From JBEDUK01 sp963781595 (lineage in GTDB: Bacteria > Actinomycetota > UBA4738), in NCBI GenBank assembly GCA_963781595.1, contig CAWAGG010000001.1, positions 620,001 through 684,000 on the forward strand: 64,000 nt of DNA. The letters run 5' to 3'. The notes below the pieces were generated by a model that searched no databases, had not been told where the DNA came from, and saw only the letters and a list, made by a program, of their open reading frames with translations. Positions 43,371 through 52,489 of this stretch are shown in pieces (position 1 is the first letter of the stretch; each line of letters begins with the position of its first letter). The position numbers and the translations under genes are program-made.

Positions 43371-45164
43371 GTGGATCGACCGACTCGATCGGTGCGATGG
43401 TGGTCGCCGGCGTCGGCCGGCCTCGTCGTCGCGCTCGTGGTTGTCCTCCCGCTGCTCGCCGCGGGCTTCACCCTCGTCTACGACATGGTGTTCGTGCCGC
43501 GGCCGCACTTCACGGGGGCCCTGCTCGGCCTCTCGGCGGCGTATCCGCGAACCGTCCCCACCCAGCTCCTGGTGGCGCTCGCGTCGCACCTCGTGCCGGC
43601 GACGGTCGTCCAGAAGGCGATCCTGCTCGCGATCTTCGTGCTCGCCGTCGCGGGCGTCGGCAGGTTGATCGGCACCGCCGGCGGCTCGGTCCGTGCGGCG
43701 TGGGCCGGGGGGGCGATCGCCGGCGGGGTGCTCTACGCCTGGAACCCAATGGTGTACGAGCGCCTCCGGCTCGGTCAGTGGACGCTCTTGCTCGGGGCCG
43801 CGCTGCTCCCCTGGGCGGTGCACGCGGCCCTGCGCTACCGACGAGGTGGGCCGCGCGCGGGCTGGACGCTCACGCTCTGGATCGCCGCACTCGTCGCCAC
43901 GGGACCGTACGTCGCCACGATCGGCGGCGCGACCGCGCTCGCGATCGCTCTCTGGCCGACCGGTAGCGGCCCGGGCCGGCGCCGATCGGCGGCCCTGGTC
44001 GTGGCCGGAGCGATCGCGCTGAACCTCGTCTGGCTCGTTCCGACCGTCCTGCACCCGGTGACGCCCGATCGCGCGGCGGCGTCGCTCACGGCGTTCGAGG
44101 CTCGTTCCGACTCCGTCCTCGGCACGGTCGGCAGCGTGCTCACGCTCGGAGGCGTGTGGCGCACCGACCTCAGCCCGCCCGGGCGCTCGACGGTCGCGTG
44201 GATCCCGGCGTTCGCGCTGATCGCGCTCATCATCGTCTACGGGTGGCGACGGATGCGGGACGCACCGGGCTGGGCCGATGGGGCTCGAACCGCGCTGCTC
44301 GTGGTCGCGGCAGGCGGGCTGATCCTCACCCTCGCCCCGGCGGTCCCCGGAGCACGCCAGGTCGTCGTCTGGGCGATCCGCACCGTTCCGGGCGGCGGAT
44401 CCCTCCGGGACTCGCAGAAGTTCGCGATCCCGTTCGCGCTCCTCGTCGCCGTCGCGTTCGGCCACGGCGTCGCCTGGATGCTCGAACGGGTGCCACGCTC
44501 GAGGACCGGGACGCGCGCGCTCGCCGTCCTCCTCGTCCTGTTGCCGGTCGCGCTGGCGCCGACCCTGGCGTGGGGAGCCGGAGGAGCCCTCGGCACCGCG
44601 TTGTACCCACCGTCCTGGGCGGCCGTCGAGGACCTCACGGTGCGCGATCCGGTCCCGGGCGGGATCCTGATCCTGCCCTGGCACGCCTACGTGCCGTTCC
44701 CCTGGAACGAGGACCGAACCGTCCACCAGCCAGCGATCCTGTACTTCTCGCGGCCCGTGCTCCAGGCCTCCGCCCTCGAGCTGGGGAACGCGACCCTTCC
44801 CGCGGAGGACCCGTGGTCACGCGCGGCCACACCGGCGGTCTCGGACGGGCGGCCGCTCGCCCCCGCGCTGCCGGCGCTCGGCGTACGCTACGTGCTCCTG
44901 TTCAAGATCGGCGATTGGCGGACGGTGTCGCCGAAGGTGCGCGGCCTGGCGCCGGTCGTCGACGCGGCCGACCTGACCCTGTATCGCGCCCCACCCCCGG
45001 GTCCGGTCCCCACGTATCCGCAGCCGCCGGCCGGGCTCGTGATCGCAGGGGACGTGGTCGCCGTCTCGTGGTTCCTCATGGCCGTCGCGTTCTCGGTGCG
45101 CTCCCGCCGGCGACGAGGCCGCCCGAGCGGCGGGAACCCGGGCACCCCGGAGCGCGATCGATGA
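43371..45164 (+). CDS. Polytopic membrane protein, GT-C-like
   Basis: A 597-residue protein with about eleven hydrophobic segments and a soluble C-terminal part. The layout recalls GT-C glycosyltransferases and the N-terminal half of AftD: an early extracytoplasmic loop (YDMVFVPRPHFTG), WNPMVYERLRLGQWTLLLG, WRTDLSPPGRST, VPGGGSLRDSQKFAIPF and a late YVPFPWNEDRTVHQP. An Asp-bearing first loop would be the catalytic site in GT-C enzymes, but it cannot be confirmed. It starts with GTG. The likely role is sugar transfer from a polyprenyl donor outside the membrane. Confidence 0.7.
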   Translation: MDRPTRSVRWWSPASAGLVVALVVVLPLLAAGFTLVYDMVFVPRPHFTGALLGLSAAYPRTVPTQLLVALASHLVPATVVQKAILLAIFVLAVAGVGRLIGTAGGSVRAAWAGGAIAGGVLYAWNPMVYERLRLGQWTLLLGAALLPWAVHAALRYRRGGPRAGWTLTLWIAALVATGPYVATIGGATALAIALWPTGSGPGRRRSAALVVAGAIALNLVWLVPTVLHPVTPDRAAASLTAFEARSDSVLGTVGSVLTLGGVWRTDLSPPGRSTVAWIPAFALIALIIVYGWRRMRDAPGWADGARTALLVVAAGGLILTLAPAVPGARQVVVWAIRTVPGGGSLRDSQKFAIPFALLVAVAFGHGVAWMLERVPRSRTGTRALAVLLVLLPVALAPTLAWGAGGALGTALYPPSWAAVEDLTVRDPVPGGILILPWHAYVPFPWNEDRTVHQPAILYFSRPVLQASALELGNATLPAEDPWSRAATPAVSDGRPLAPALPALGVRYVLLFKIGDWRTVSPKVRGLAPVVDAADLTLYRAPPPGPVPTYPQPPAGLVIAGDVVAVSWFLMAVAFSVRSRRRRGRPSGGNPGTPERDR

Positions 45165-45188
45165 TCCGGCTCGAACGGGCCTCGGTGC

Positions 45189-47558
45189 TCAGATCCGACC
45201 GACGGCCGCGACCGGGCGCACGCCTCCGGTCGCCGGCCGATCGTCGCCGGCGAACGTCTCACGCGCCACGACCTGTCGCAGGATCTCCTCGAACGCCCGT
45301 TCCGAGCGGTCCCAGCTGAATCCAGACGCGCGTTCGCGGGCGGCGGCGCCCATCCGCGCCCGCAGCTCGGCGGACGCGAGCATCGTTCGCAGCGACCGGA
45401 CGAAGCCCGCACGATCGTCGGCGAGCAGACCCGTGACACCGTCGACCACCGACTCCTTCAGGCCTCCGACCCGGAAGGCCACGGCGGGCGTCCCTTCCAT
45501 CGCGGCCTCGATGACCGCGAGGCCCCAACCCTCCTGGACGGAGGGCAACGCGAGCACCCACGACTCGCCGAGCGCCCGCCGCTTCGTCGGGTCGTCGACG
45601 AACCCCTCGAAGGTCACGTGATCGACGACGTCGGCGCGGCGCGCGGCGGCGCGCAGGTGCGGCTCCCACGCACCCTGGCCCACGATCGCCGCCCGCACCA
45701 TCGGGAAGTCCCCGCGCAGCTCGGCCACCGCCTCGATCAGGAACTCGATCCGCTTGTGTGGGACGAGCCGGCCGAGGTAGACGACGGTCGGATCCGCGGA
45801 CTTGACCCACGCGGTCGGACGTGAAGCGGCCGGACTCCCGTTGTGGACGATCCGGATCCGGCCGGGGTCGATCCCCAGTCCGACGAGGTCGGACCTCGTC
45901 GCGTCGGAGACCGTCACGTAGGTGGCGCGCCGGTACAGCGCCGGAGCCAGGCGCGATTCGACCCACCATCCCCATCGCGCCACGCGTCGGCCGAACAGCA
46001 TCTCCCACTGCTCGCGGTGGACGTGGTGGACGAGCACCACGACGGCCCTACCGCAGTACAGGGGCGCGAAGAACGGGATCGCGTTCTGGACGTCCACGAC
46101 CACCTCGTGCGGGCCGAACCGATCCAGGAGGTGGTAGACGGCCGCCCAGACGTAGACGGTTCGCCACGAGCCGCGCCGCAGGAACCGGACGCCGTCGCGC
46201 ACCTCCTCCCGCGGGGCGCCGGGATGCTCGGCGCAGAAGATCGTCACCGGCCGATCCCCCGCGGCCATCCTGCGGGCGATCTCCTCGACGAATACCTCTG
46301 ACCCACCCCCTTGCGGGTGCCGCGTGTCGCGCCAGTTCAGGATCAGCACCCCGCGGTTGCCACCGCGGCTCGCGCCGAGCAGCCGCCGGAGGTGCACGGC
46401 CGCGATCGCCAGCACGGCGGCCTGGATGCCCGTCATGACGACCGCGGTCAGCGCGACGTCGTGCGCGACGAACGCGATCACGACCGTCCCCATGAGCGCC
46501 ATCAGGCTGCACGAGCCCACCCAGCCCGTCCGACCCGCCCCGAGCATCATGTTGATAGCGACGGTGGCGAGCCCCGCGAGGAACATCGCGACCGCCAGCA
46601 CGCGCAGCAACGGCGCCGCCTGTGGGTAGGCGCCGTACGTGATCGACAGGATGCGCGCCGGGAACAGCTCGAGCACCACGAGCGCGATCGTCCCGGGGAT
46701 CACGGCGAGCAGGCCGATCCGCCGGAGGGCACGGTTCGGGCCGACGACCGCGGTTCGCCGGATCGCGTAGGCCGCCGCGGGCAGCTGCGCGTACAGGGCC
46801 ATCCGCGCGAGCGAAGACGCCGCGGCATAGTCGCTCACCCTGGCGCCTCCGGCGATCCGAACCGCCACGATGTCGATGAACTGAACCAGGCCGATGAAGA
46901 TGAGACCGACGATCGATGCCCATACCTCCGGCGTCACGGCCGCGCGGGAGCCGCTCGAGCGCCGAGGCAGCCCGAGGAGCGCCGCCGCGAGGCCGACCGT
47001 GACGCCGAGGACCAGCCCCGCGGATGCGCCGGCGACGCGGTAGCCCTCGGCGATCAGCAGCACGGCGAACCCGATCCGCGCGGCACCCTCGACCACCATC
47101 GTGATGCCGGCGAACGCGAGCTTCCCCAGGCCGATCAGGAGGCCGCGGTACCAGGAGCTCGCCATCAGCAGGACCGCCGCGAGCGTGAACCAGCCGATCG
47201 CCCGCCCCGTCACGCCCACGGGTGCGAAACCGACGATGAGCCCGGCCACGCCGACCACGGCGAGAGGCCCACGCCACGGCAACCGCGGCACCTCCCCCGT
47301 CCGGGCCGACACCATGGCTCCCCCACCGAACAGGGCCGTGCTCGGACCCGTCAGCGCGAGGAGGATCGCGAGCAGGGCGACGAACGTCGAGAAGTCCTGC
47401 GGGTCGAGCCGGCGGCCGAGGACCGCGTTGAACAGGTACGTGGTGACCGACGCTGCTGCGAACGCGGCCGCGTAGACGAAGACCCCGCCCATCTCGCGCC
47501 AGCCCCGCTCGCGTGAGATCCTGACGGTCGCCGAGCGCTCCCCCTCGTCGTACGACAA
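45189..47558 (-). CDS. Flippase-glycosyltransferase (GT4) fusion
   Basis: A protein of about 789 residues. Residues about 23-400 form a polysaccharide flippase of the MATE/MOP type with about 12 membrane segments (VFVYAAAFAAASVTTYLFNAVLGRRLDPQDFSTF at the start, in the family manner). Residues about 405-775 form a GT-B glycosyltransferase, family 4: WRDTRHPQGGGSEVFVEEIARRM, YVTVSDATRSDLVGLG, VYLGRLVPHKRIEFLIEA and the donor site EGWGLAVIEAAMEGTP. The join (RRLLGASRGGNRGVLILNW) shows no frame change. Proposed start is TTG 47558 after GGGGCAGGG; an upstream ATG is possible but adds non-conserved sequence. It would both build and export a lipid-linked sugar chain. Confidence 0.82.
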   Translation of the reverse strand: MSYDEGERSATVRISRERGWREMGGVFVYAAAFAAASVTTYLFNAVLGRRLDPQDFSTFVALLAILLALTGPSTALFGGGAMVSARTGEVPRLPWRGPLAVVGVAGLIVGFAPVGVTGRAIGWFTLAAVLLMASSWYRGLLIGLGKLAFAGITMVVEGAARIGFAVLLIAEGYRVAGASAGLVLGVTVGLAAALLGLPRRSSGSRAAVTPEVWASIVGLIFIGLVQFIDIVAVRIAGGARVSDYAAASSLARMALYAQLPAAAYAIRRTAVVGPNRALRRIGLLAVIPGTIALVVLELFPARILSITYGAYPQAAPLLRVLAVAMFLAGLATVAINMMLGAGRTGWVGSCSLMALMGTVVIAFVAHDVALTAVVMTGIQAAVLAIAAVHLRRLLGASRGGNRGVLILNWRDTRHPQGGGSEVFVEEIARRMAAGDRPVTIFCAEHPGAPREEVRDGVRFLRRGSWRTVYVWAAVYHLLDRFGPHEVVVDVQNAIPFFAPLYCGRAVVVLVHHVHREQWEMLFGRRVARWGWWVESRLAPALYRRATYVTVSDATRSDLVGLGIDPGRIRIVHNGSPAASRPTAWVKSADPTVVYLGRLVPHKRIEFLIEAVAELRGDFPMVRAAIVGQGAWEPHLRAAARRADVVDHVTFEGFVDDPTKRRALGESWVLALPSVQEGWGLAVIEAAMEGTPAVAFRVGGLKESVVDGVTGLLADDRAGFVRSLRTMLASAELRARMGAAARERASGFSWDRSERAFEEILRQVVARETFAGDDRPATGGVRPVAAVGRI

Positions 47559-47848
47559 CCCTGCCCCTTCGTCGCGACCCGTGATCCCGGCGCGGCTCGA
47601 TGCTCTTCGCTCGCCACGTGGCGCCCGCGGATGATATCTGGCGCGACGCTTGGCACGCCAGGGCCGATCGCGGGCCGTCCCCTCATCCGGCGGTGCCCGA
47701 GGGTGCCATCCGCAGTGCCATCGGAATACCACGCGGCGCCCGGACGGCATCGACGGGCCTATCGCGTACGATTCGGGCATCGTCGCGGCGCCTCCGTTCC
47801 TCCATCGATGGCGCTCGCAGAGGGATGGTCAGTCGTGAGGGTCGAAGC
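47559..47848. other. Divergent intergenic region (290 bp)
   Basis: It separates the flippase-GT4 fusion (left, minus) from the GT-C gene (right, plus). A TACGAT at 47767-47772 on the plus strand is a possible -10 box for the GT-C gene with a leader of about 75 nt. No RNA gene, repeat or convincing small gene was seen. Confidence 0.4.
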
Positions 47849-49396
47849 GTGAACGCCGTCGCCGAGCGCGTGAAGCGCGTGCGTCTGCGCACCTGGCTCC
47901 TGATCTTCATGGCCCTCGCGCTCGCGCAGACCGCCTGGTTCCTGATCCGGCCCCTCGTCGAGCCGCTCTACGCGTCGCAGGGGTACTACCGCCCGAAGCT
48001 GTACAACTTCACGTACGGGTTCACCCGGCCGATGCTCCTCCTCTTCGTGCCGTTCGCCCTCGCGCTGCTCGCGTGGCGCCGCGAGGACCGTGTCGCATTG
48101 AAGTGGATCGTCGGCGGCGCGATCGGGCTGCACCTGCTCCTGCTGTTCGCCCCGACCCCGCAGTCGCAGGACATCCACCAGTACCTGTTCTACGGCCGCA
48201 TGCAGGTGCTGCACACGGGCTCCGACACCGCGCTCGCGCACGCCGGCAATCCGTACGTGATCCTGCCGAGCAACGGCGCGTCGGACAGCTGGTACTCGTG
48301 GATCCGGTGGCCGAACCAGACCACGGTCTACGGGCCCGTCTGGAGCCTGCTCGCCTACGCCGTCGCGCTCGCCTCGGGGGGGAGCCATACCGTCGCGTAC
48401 CTGCTGATGAAGCTGGTCGTGTTCGCGCTGGACCTGGCCGTGATGCGCGTGATCTTCCTGTCCGCCCGCGACCGGCCCGATCCTGCCGCGTTCGCGGGGT
48501 TCGGGTTGCTCGCCTACGGGTGGAACCCGTTGATCCTGATCAGCGTGCCCCTCGGGGGGCTCGTCGATATCGCGCTCGCGGCCGGCATCGTCGGTGGGTT
48601 CCTCGCGGCTCGCAGGGAGCGGACGTGGCTCGCGACGCTGCTGTTCACCCTCACCGCCCTGGTGAAGATCTACGCCGGCATCGTGCTGGTGCTCTGGCTG
48701 ATCGTCCTGTTGCGGCGCCGCGGCGCCCGCAGCGCGGCGGCCCACGCCGGGCTCGCGATCGCGGTCTCGGCGATCCTGTTCGCGCCCTACTGGGCCGGCA
48801 TGCGGACCTTCTACGGGCTGTTCCACGTCGCGAACCTGTCGAACCACTCGTTCGTCGGCGTCCTGCAGCGGCTGCTGACCCCGTTGCTCGACATCCTGGG
48901 ATCGGGGGCTCCGTACCACCTGGCCGGCGCGCTCCTGCGATGGATCGGCCTGGGGCTGCTCGCCGCGTCGGTGATCTGGGCGGTCGTCCGGACCCGCACC
49001 GTCCGCGACCTCCCGCACAGCGTGCTGGTCGTGCTGGTCGTGTACTGCCTGTTCACGCCATGGTTCTTCTACTGGTACCTCGTCGCCCCGCTCGCGATCG
49101 TCGCGATGTTCCCCGACGACGACCTGGCGGCGCCGGTCCTGACGGCCTCGGGGACCCTGCTGTTCGCCACGGCGTTCTGGCCGTGGCTCGTGGGCCAGGC
49201 GGTGGAGGTCACCGTCCGGTACGTTCCGCCGGTCGTCGTCTACGGCCTCGGACTGCGGGCAGGGCCGAGGGTCGACGCCGCCACCGGCGAGCGGGGTGGA
49301 GCCGGCGACGTGGGCGAGCCCCCCACGGACGAGCCCGTGACGCACGCGGATGCGACGGTCGGTGGGGCGCTGCGCGCGTCGTCCTCCGCGACGTGA
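47849..49396 (+). CDS. GT-C/DUF2029 (GT87)-like glycosyltransferase
   Basis: A 515-residue membrane enzyme with about ten hydrophobic segments. Features of polyprenyl-phosphate mannosyltransferase-like GT-C proteins include APTPQSQDIHQYLFYGRMQVL with the early acidic residue in the first outer loop, GNPYVILPS, YGPVWSLLAY, GWNPLILISVPLGGLVDIAL and LTALVKIYAGIVLVLW. A low-complexity tail of about 45 residues (GERGGAGDVGEPPTDEP) ends the chain. GTG 47849 is preferred since GAGGG sits 7 nt upstream; ATG 47825 has GAGGG too close. It probably adds mannose or a similar sugar to the envelope glycan. The MazG-like gene starts just after its stop. Confidence 0.82.
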   Translation: MNAVAERVKRVRLRTWLLIFMALALAQTAWFLIRPLVEPLYASQGYYRPKLYNFTYGFTRPMLLLFVPFALALLAWRREDRVALKWIVGGAIGLHLLLLFAPTPQSQDIHQYLFYGRMQVLHTGSDTALAHAGNPYVILPSNGASDSWYSWIRWPNQTTVYGPVWSLLAYAVALASGGSHTVAYLLMKLVVFALDLAVMRVIFLSARDRPDPAAFAGFGLLAYGWNPLILISVPLGGLVDIALAAGIVGGFLAARRERTWLATLLFTLTALVKIYAGIVLVLWLIVLLRRRGARSAAAHAGLAIAVSAILFAPYWAGMRTFYGLFHVANLSNHSFVGVLQRLLTPLLDILGSGAPYHLAGALLRWIGLGLLAASVIWAVVRTRTVRDLPHSVLVVLVVYCLFTPWFFYWYLVAPLAIVAMFPDDDLAAPVLTASGTLLFATAFWPWLVGQAVEVTVRYVPPVVVYGLGLRAGPRVDAATGERGGAGDVGEPPTDEPVTHADATVGGALRASSSAT

Positions 49397-49397
49397 T

Positions 49398-49706
49398 GTG
49401 AACGTGGAGCTCGCCGAGTTCCAGCGCGCGATCCGCGAGACCTACCTCGAACGCGACCGAGCGCGCGGCGTCGACGGAACGTTCCGCTGGTTGGTCGAGG
49501 AGGTCGGCGAGCTGGCGAAGGCCCTCCGCGGCCATGGCCCGGACGGGCCGGACGCGGGCGAACTGGCCCACGAGGCGGCCGACGTGCTTGCCTGGCTCGC
49601 GTCGGTGGCGAACCTGGTCGAGGTCGACCTCGAGGCGGCGGCGCGCCGCTACGCGAACGGATGCCCGAGGTGCGGGGCGACGCCGTGCGCGTGCCCGCTC
49701 GCCTGA
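49398..49706 (+). CDS. MazG-like nucleotide pyrophosphohydrolase
   Basis: A 102-residue all-alpha NTP pyrophosphatase domain. The metal motif is split in the usual way: WLVEEVGELAKAL (Glu34, Glu35, Glu38) and HEAADVLAWLA (Glu59, Asp62). An unusual Cys-rich end, CPRCGATPCAC, could hold zinc. House-cleaning of non-canonical nucleotides is the usual role. GTG at 49398 follows the previous stop by one base, so it may be translated from the GT-C transcript, although the functions seem unrelated. Confidence 0.8.
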   Translation: MNVELAEFQRAIRETYLERDRARGVDGTFRWLVEEVGELAKALRGHGPDGPDAGELAHEAADVLAWLASVANLVEVDLEAAARRYANGCPRCGATPCACPLA

Positions 49707-50105
49707 ACCCCTGAACGACCGGACCTGGCCGGATCGGCCGGATCCCTTCCTCCGGCCCATCCGAGGTTGGCCCCTCGGACCGACAGGCCGAGGCCGTCCG
49801 GCCGCCCGCGGTGGCCTCCACCATCGTGGCCGCGACGAAAGTCTCATCGGCGCTGACCGGATGGCGGATGGACCTGTTCCCCGAACGGTGGCACACTTCG
49901 TGACCTCGGGGGACGCGAGCCCAACCGGAGGAACGAACCCGCCGGTCGATCGCCCGACGACACGCCGGTCGATCAGCGGGCCGGTCGCGTCCACCGGGGA
50001 AAGGGGGGGCGGAAGGGGCCGGCTCGCCGGCCCCTTCTCGTCTCTCGAGGGATCGCTCGGTTCCGTCCGGCCCGCGGAGGCTCCCGCCTCGGCGGGCCGG
50101 ACGCG
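49707..50105. other. Intergenic region between convergent genes (399 bp)
   Basis: No coding-like frame on either strand. It contains a GC-rich stretch with several short inverted repeats and one strong hairpin (50013-50036). A riboswitch was considered but no downstream gene reads from it on either strand. Confidence 0.5.
50013..50036 (+). terminator. Perfect 10-bp hairpin, probable bidirectional terminator
   Basis: AAGGGGCCGG, loop CTCG, CCGGCCCCTT. The stem ends in A-T pairs, so both strands show a few T residues at the 3' side, though no long T tract. It lies between the convergent mazG-like and asd genes and could stop transcripts from both. Confidence 0.65.
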
Positions 50106-51160
50106 TCACCCGATCAACAGCTCGGCGATCTGGACGGCGTTCAGCGCCGCGCCCTTCCGGAGGTTGTCGCCGGCGGCGAAGAACAGCAGCGCGCTCGGAT
50201 CGCCGGGCATCGCGCGCACGCGTCCGACCAGGACCTCGTCGAGCCCGGCCGCCTCGAGGGGGTCGGGAACGCGCCCGCGGCCTCCCCCGCGACCGGCGCG
50301 TCGACCAGGCGGACGCCGTCGGCGGCGCCCAGCACCTCGTGCGCGGCCGCGACCGTGACCGGTCGGTCGAACCGCGCGAACGCCGAGACGCCGTGGCCGA
50401 CCGGAACGGGCACGCGGACGGCCGTCGCGGCCACGGGCAGGTCGGGCACCCCGAGCACCTTTCGGACCTCAGCGCCCATCTTGATCTCCTCGGTGGAGAA
50501 CCCGGAGCCCTCTGGATCGAACCGCTCGCACAGCGGGATCACGTTGTACGCGATCGTCCGCGGGAACACCTCGCCGGCCGGGAAGGCCGCCGCGTCGATC
50601 GCGCCCATCCCGAGCGCCTCCTCCTGGCCGTGGAGCTTCTCGATCTGTTCGGCGAGCTCGCGGATCCCCTTCATGCCGGCCCCGGACACGGACTGGTACG
50701 ACGACGTCACCAGGAACGACAGGCCGAACGCACGGTGCAGGGGCCCGAGGGCCATCAGGGCGGTGATCGCCGTGCAGTTGCCGTTCGCGATCAGGTTGCG
50801 GTGACCGGCGAGCGCCTCGGGGTTCACCTCGGGGATCACGAGCGGGACGCCGGGCTCCAGGCGGAACGCCGAGGAGTTGTCGACGCACACGGTGCCGCGC
50901 GCGGCGGCAGGCGGCAGCGCCCATCGCGCGACGGTCGCGCCGGCCGACGATAGTGAGAGGTCGATGCCGTCGTGCCAGCCCTCTTCCAGCTCGCGCACCG
51001 TGAAGGTCTCGCCCCGGAAGCCGACCTGCGAGCCGGCCGAGCGTGCCGAAGCGAACGGAACGAAGTCCGCCGCCGGGAAGTCCCGCTCCTCGAGGATGCG
51101 GGTGATCTCCCGTCCGACGGCCCCGGTGGCTCCGACCACGGCGATCCGCGGCGCTGTCAT
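50106..51160 (-). CDS. asd: Aspartate-semialdehyde dehydrogenase, one frameshift
   Basis: Second enzyme of the aspartate pathway to lysine, methionine, threonine and diaminopimelate. NADP-binding GATGAVG at residues 10-16, the nucleophile Cys129 in NGNCTAI, SYQSVSGAGMKGI and the later VPVPVGHG are all present. After AGEAAGAFPT the raw frame is lost. Adding one C to the C5 run (50258-50262 on the plus strand) restores PLEAAGLDEVLVGRVRAMPG and the family end LFFAAGDNLRKGAALNAVQIAELLIG, with a stop at 50106. Because the gene is essential in most bacteria, a base missing from the consensus is the simplest explanation. A TAGGAT box lies 7 nt before the ATG; lysC is 70 nt upstream. Confidence 0.9.
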
Positions 51161-51167
51161 CCCATCG

Positions 51168-51173
51168 ATCCTA
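51168..51173 (-). promoter_or_regulatory. -10 box for asd
   Basis: TAGGAT on the minus strand, 7 nt before the asd ATG, giving asd its own leaderless start besides read-through from lysC. Confidence 0.45.
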
Positions 51174-51230
51174 TCGGCGCGACGCGCGCCACCCGCGAGT
51201 GCCCGTCGGGATGGTCAGGTAGCTTTACCA

Positions 51231-52475
51231 TCAGACGTGTTCGGCTCGCTCACGCACGTCGCGTTCGATGTCGAACCGTGCGTGCACCGCGCGCACGGCG
51301 CGTTCGGCATCCTCGTGCCGGATCACGCACGAGACCCGGATCGAGGAGGTCGAGATCATCTCGATGTTGACGCCCTCGTCGGCGAGCGCCTCGAACATCG
51401 TCGCAGCGACGCCCGGGTGCGTCCGCATCCCCGCGCCGATCAGCGAGACCTTCGCGATCGCGGCGTCCTCGACGTGACCCGTCGCGCCGATCGCCTCGAC
51501 CAGCCGGTCGAGCGTCGGCTTGAGCCCGACCAGGTCGGCCTTCGGCAGCGTGAAGCTGACATCGGTCCGCGCGTCGTGGGAGACGTTCTGCACGATCATG
51601 TCCACGGAGACGCCCTCCTCGGCGACCGCGCCGAAGATCGCCGCGGCGATGCCCGGCCGGTCGGGCACGCCCTGGATCGTCACCTTCGCCTCGTCCTCGT
51701 CGCACGCGACCCCGGAGATCACGGCCTGTTCCATCCGAACGTCCTCCTCGACGATCCACGTGCCGGGCTCGTCGGTGAACGACGACGCCACGTACACCTT
51801 CACGCCCTCCTTGCGAGCGTACTCGACGGATCGCAGCTGCAGGACCTGCGCGCCGCTCGCGGCCAGTTCGAGCATCTCCTCCCAGCTGATCGCGTGGAGC
51901 TTGCGCGCGTTCGGCACGACGCGCGGGTCGGCCGTGTAGACGCCCTCCACGTCGGTGTAGATCTCGCAATGGTCGGCATCGAGGGCCGCGGCCAGGGCCA
52001 CCGCCGTCGTGTCGGAACCACCGCGCCCCAGGGTCGTGATGTCGTACGACTCGGTCGAGAAGCCCTGGAAGCCGGCCACGATCACGATGTGGCCCTTGGC
52101 CAGGGCTTCGCGGATCCGGCCCGGCCGGATGTCGATGATCCTGGCCTTGCCGTGCTCCGGATCGGTGATGATCCCGGCCTGCGAGCCGGTGAACGACGAC
52201 GCCGGATACCCGAGGTCGTTCAGCGCGATCCCCAGCAGCGACATGGAGATCCGCTCGCCGGCCGTGAGCAGCATGTCCAGCTCGCGCGGGTTCGGCGTCG
52301 ACGAGATCTGCCGCGCCAGGGCCGTCAGGTCGTCGGTGGTGTCGCCCATGGCCGAGACGACGACCACGACGTCGCTGCCCGCTTCCTTCGCACGCACGAT
52401 CCGGCGGGCGACGGCGAGGATCCGTTCGGCGTCGCCGACCGAGGTTCCGCCGTACTTCTGCACGATGACGCCCAT
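51231..52475 (-). CDS. lysC: Aspartate kinase
   Basis: A 414-residue aspartokinase, first step of the aspartate pathway. It begins MGVIVQKYGGTSVGD with the KYGGTS nucleotide motif, then VVVVVSAMGDTTDDL, SFTGSQAGIIT, TLGRGGSDTTAVALAAAL and EIYTDVEGVYTADPR. Two ACT domains follow (VTIQGVPDRPGIAAAIFGAVAEEGVSVDMIVQN region and VSLIGAGMRTHPGVAATMFEALADEGVNIEMIS region), so feedback by lysine and/or threonine is likely. ATG 52475 is chosen since a TAGGCT box lies 8 nt upstream; the long open frame above it is a shadow of plsY. In many actinobacteria an internal start makes a separate beta subunit, which may hold here too. Confidence 0.95.
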   Translation of the reverse strand: MGVIVQKYGGTSVGDAERILAVARRIVRAKEAGSDVVVVVSAMGDTTDDLTALARQISSTPNPRELDMLLTAGERISMSLLGIALNDLGYPASSFTGSQAGIITDPEHGKARIIDIRPGRIREALAKGHIVIVAGFQGFSTESYDITTLGRGGSDTTAVALAAALDADHCEIYTDVEGVYTADPRVVPNARKLHAISWEEMLELAASGAQVLQLRSVEYARKEGVKVYVASSFTDEPGTWIVEEDVRMEQAVISGVACDEDEAKVTIQGVPDRPGIAAAIFGAVAEEGVSVDMIVQNVSHDARTDVSFTLPKADLVGLKPTLDRLVEAIGATGHVEDAAIAKVSLIGAGMRTHPGVAATMFEALADEGVNIEMISTSSIRVSCVIRHEDAERAVRAVHARFDIERDVRERAEHV

Positions 52476-52483
52476 CGCCGGTG

Positions 52484-52489
52484 AGCCTA
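52484..52489 (-). promoter_or_regulatory. -10 box for lysC
   Basis: TAGGCT on the minus strand, 8 nt before the lysC ATG; it overlaps the last codon of the PlsY-like gene. Confidence 0.45.

Noticed and set aside
49740..50000. Possible riboswitch or structured RNA
   Set aside because: The region is GC-rich with several hairpins, but no gene lies downstream on either strand and no known riboswitch core could be matched.
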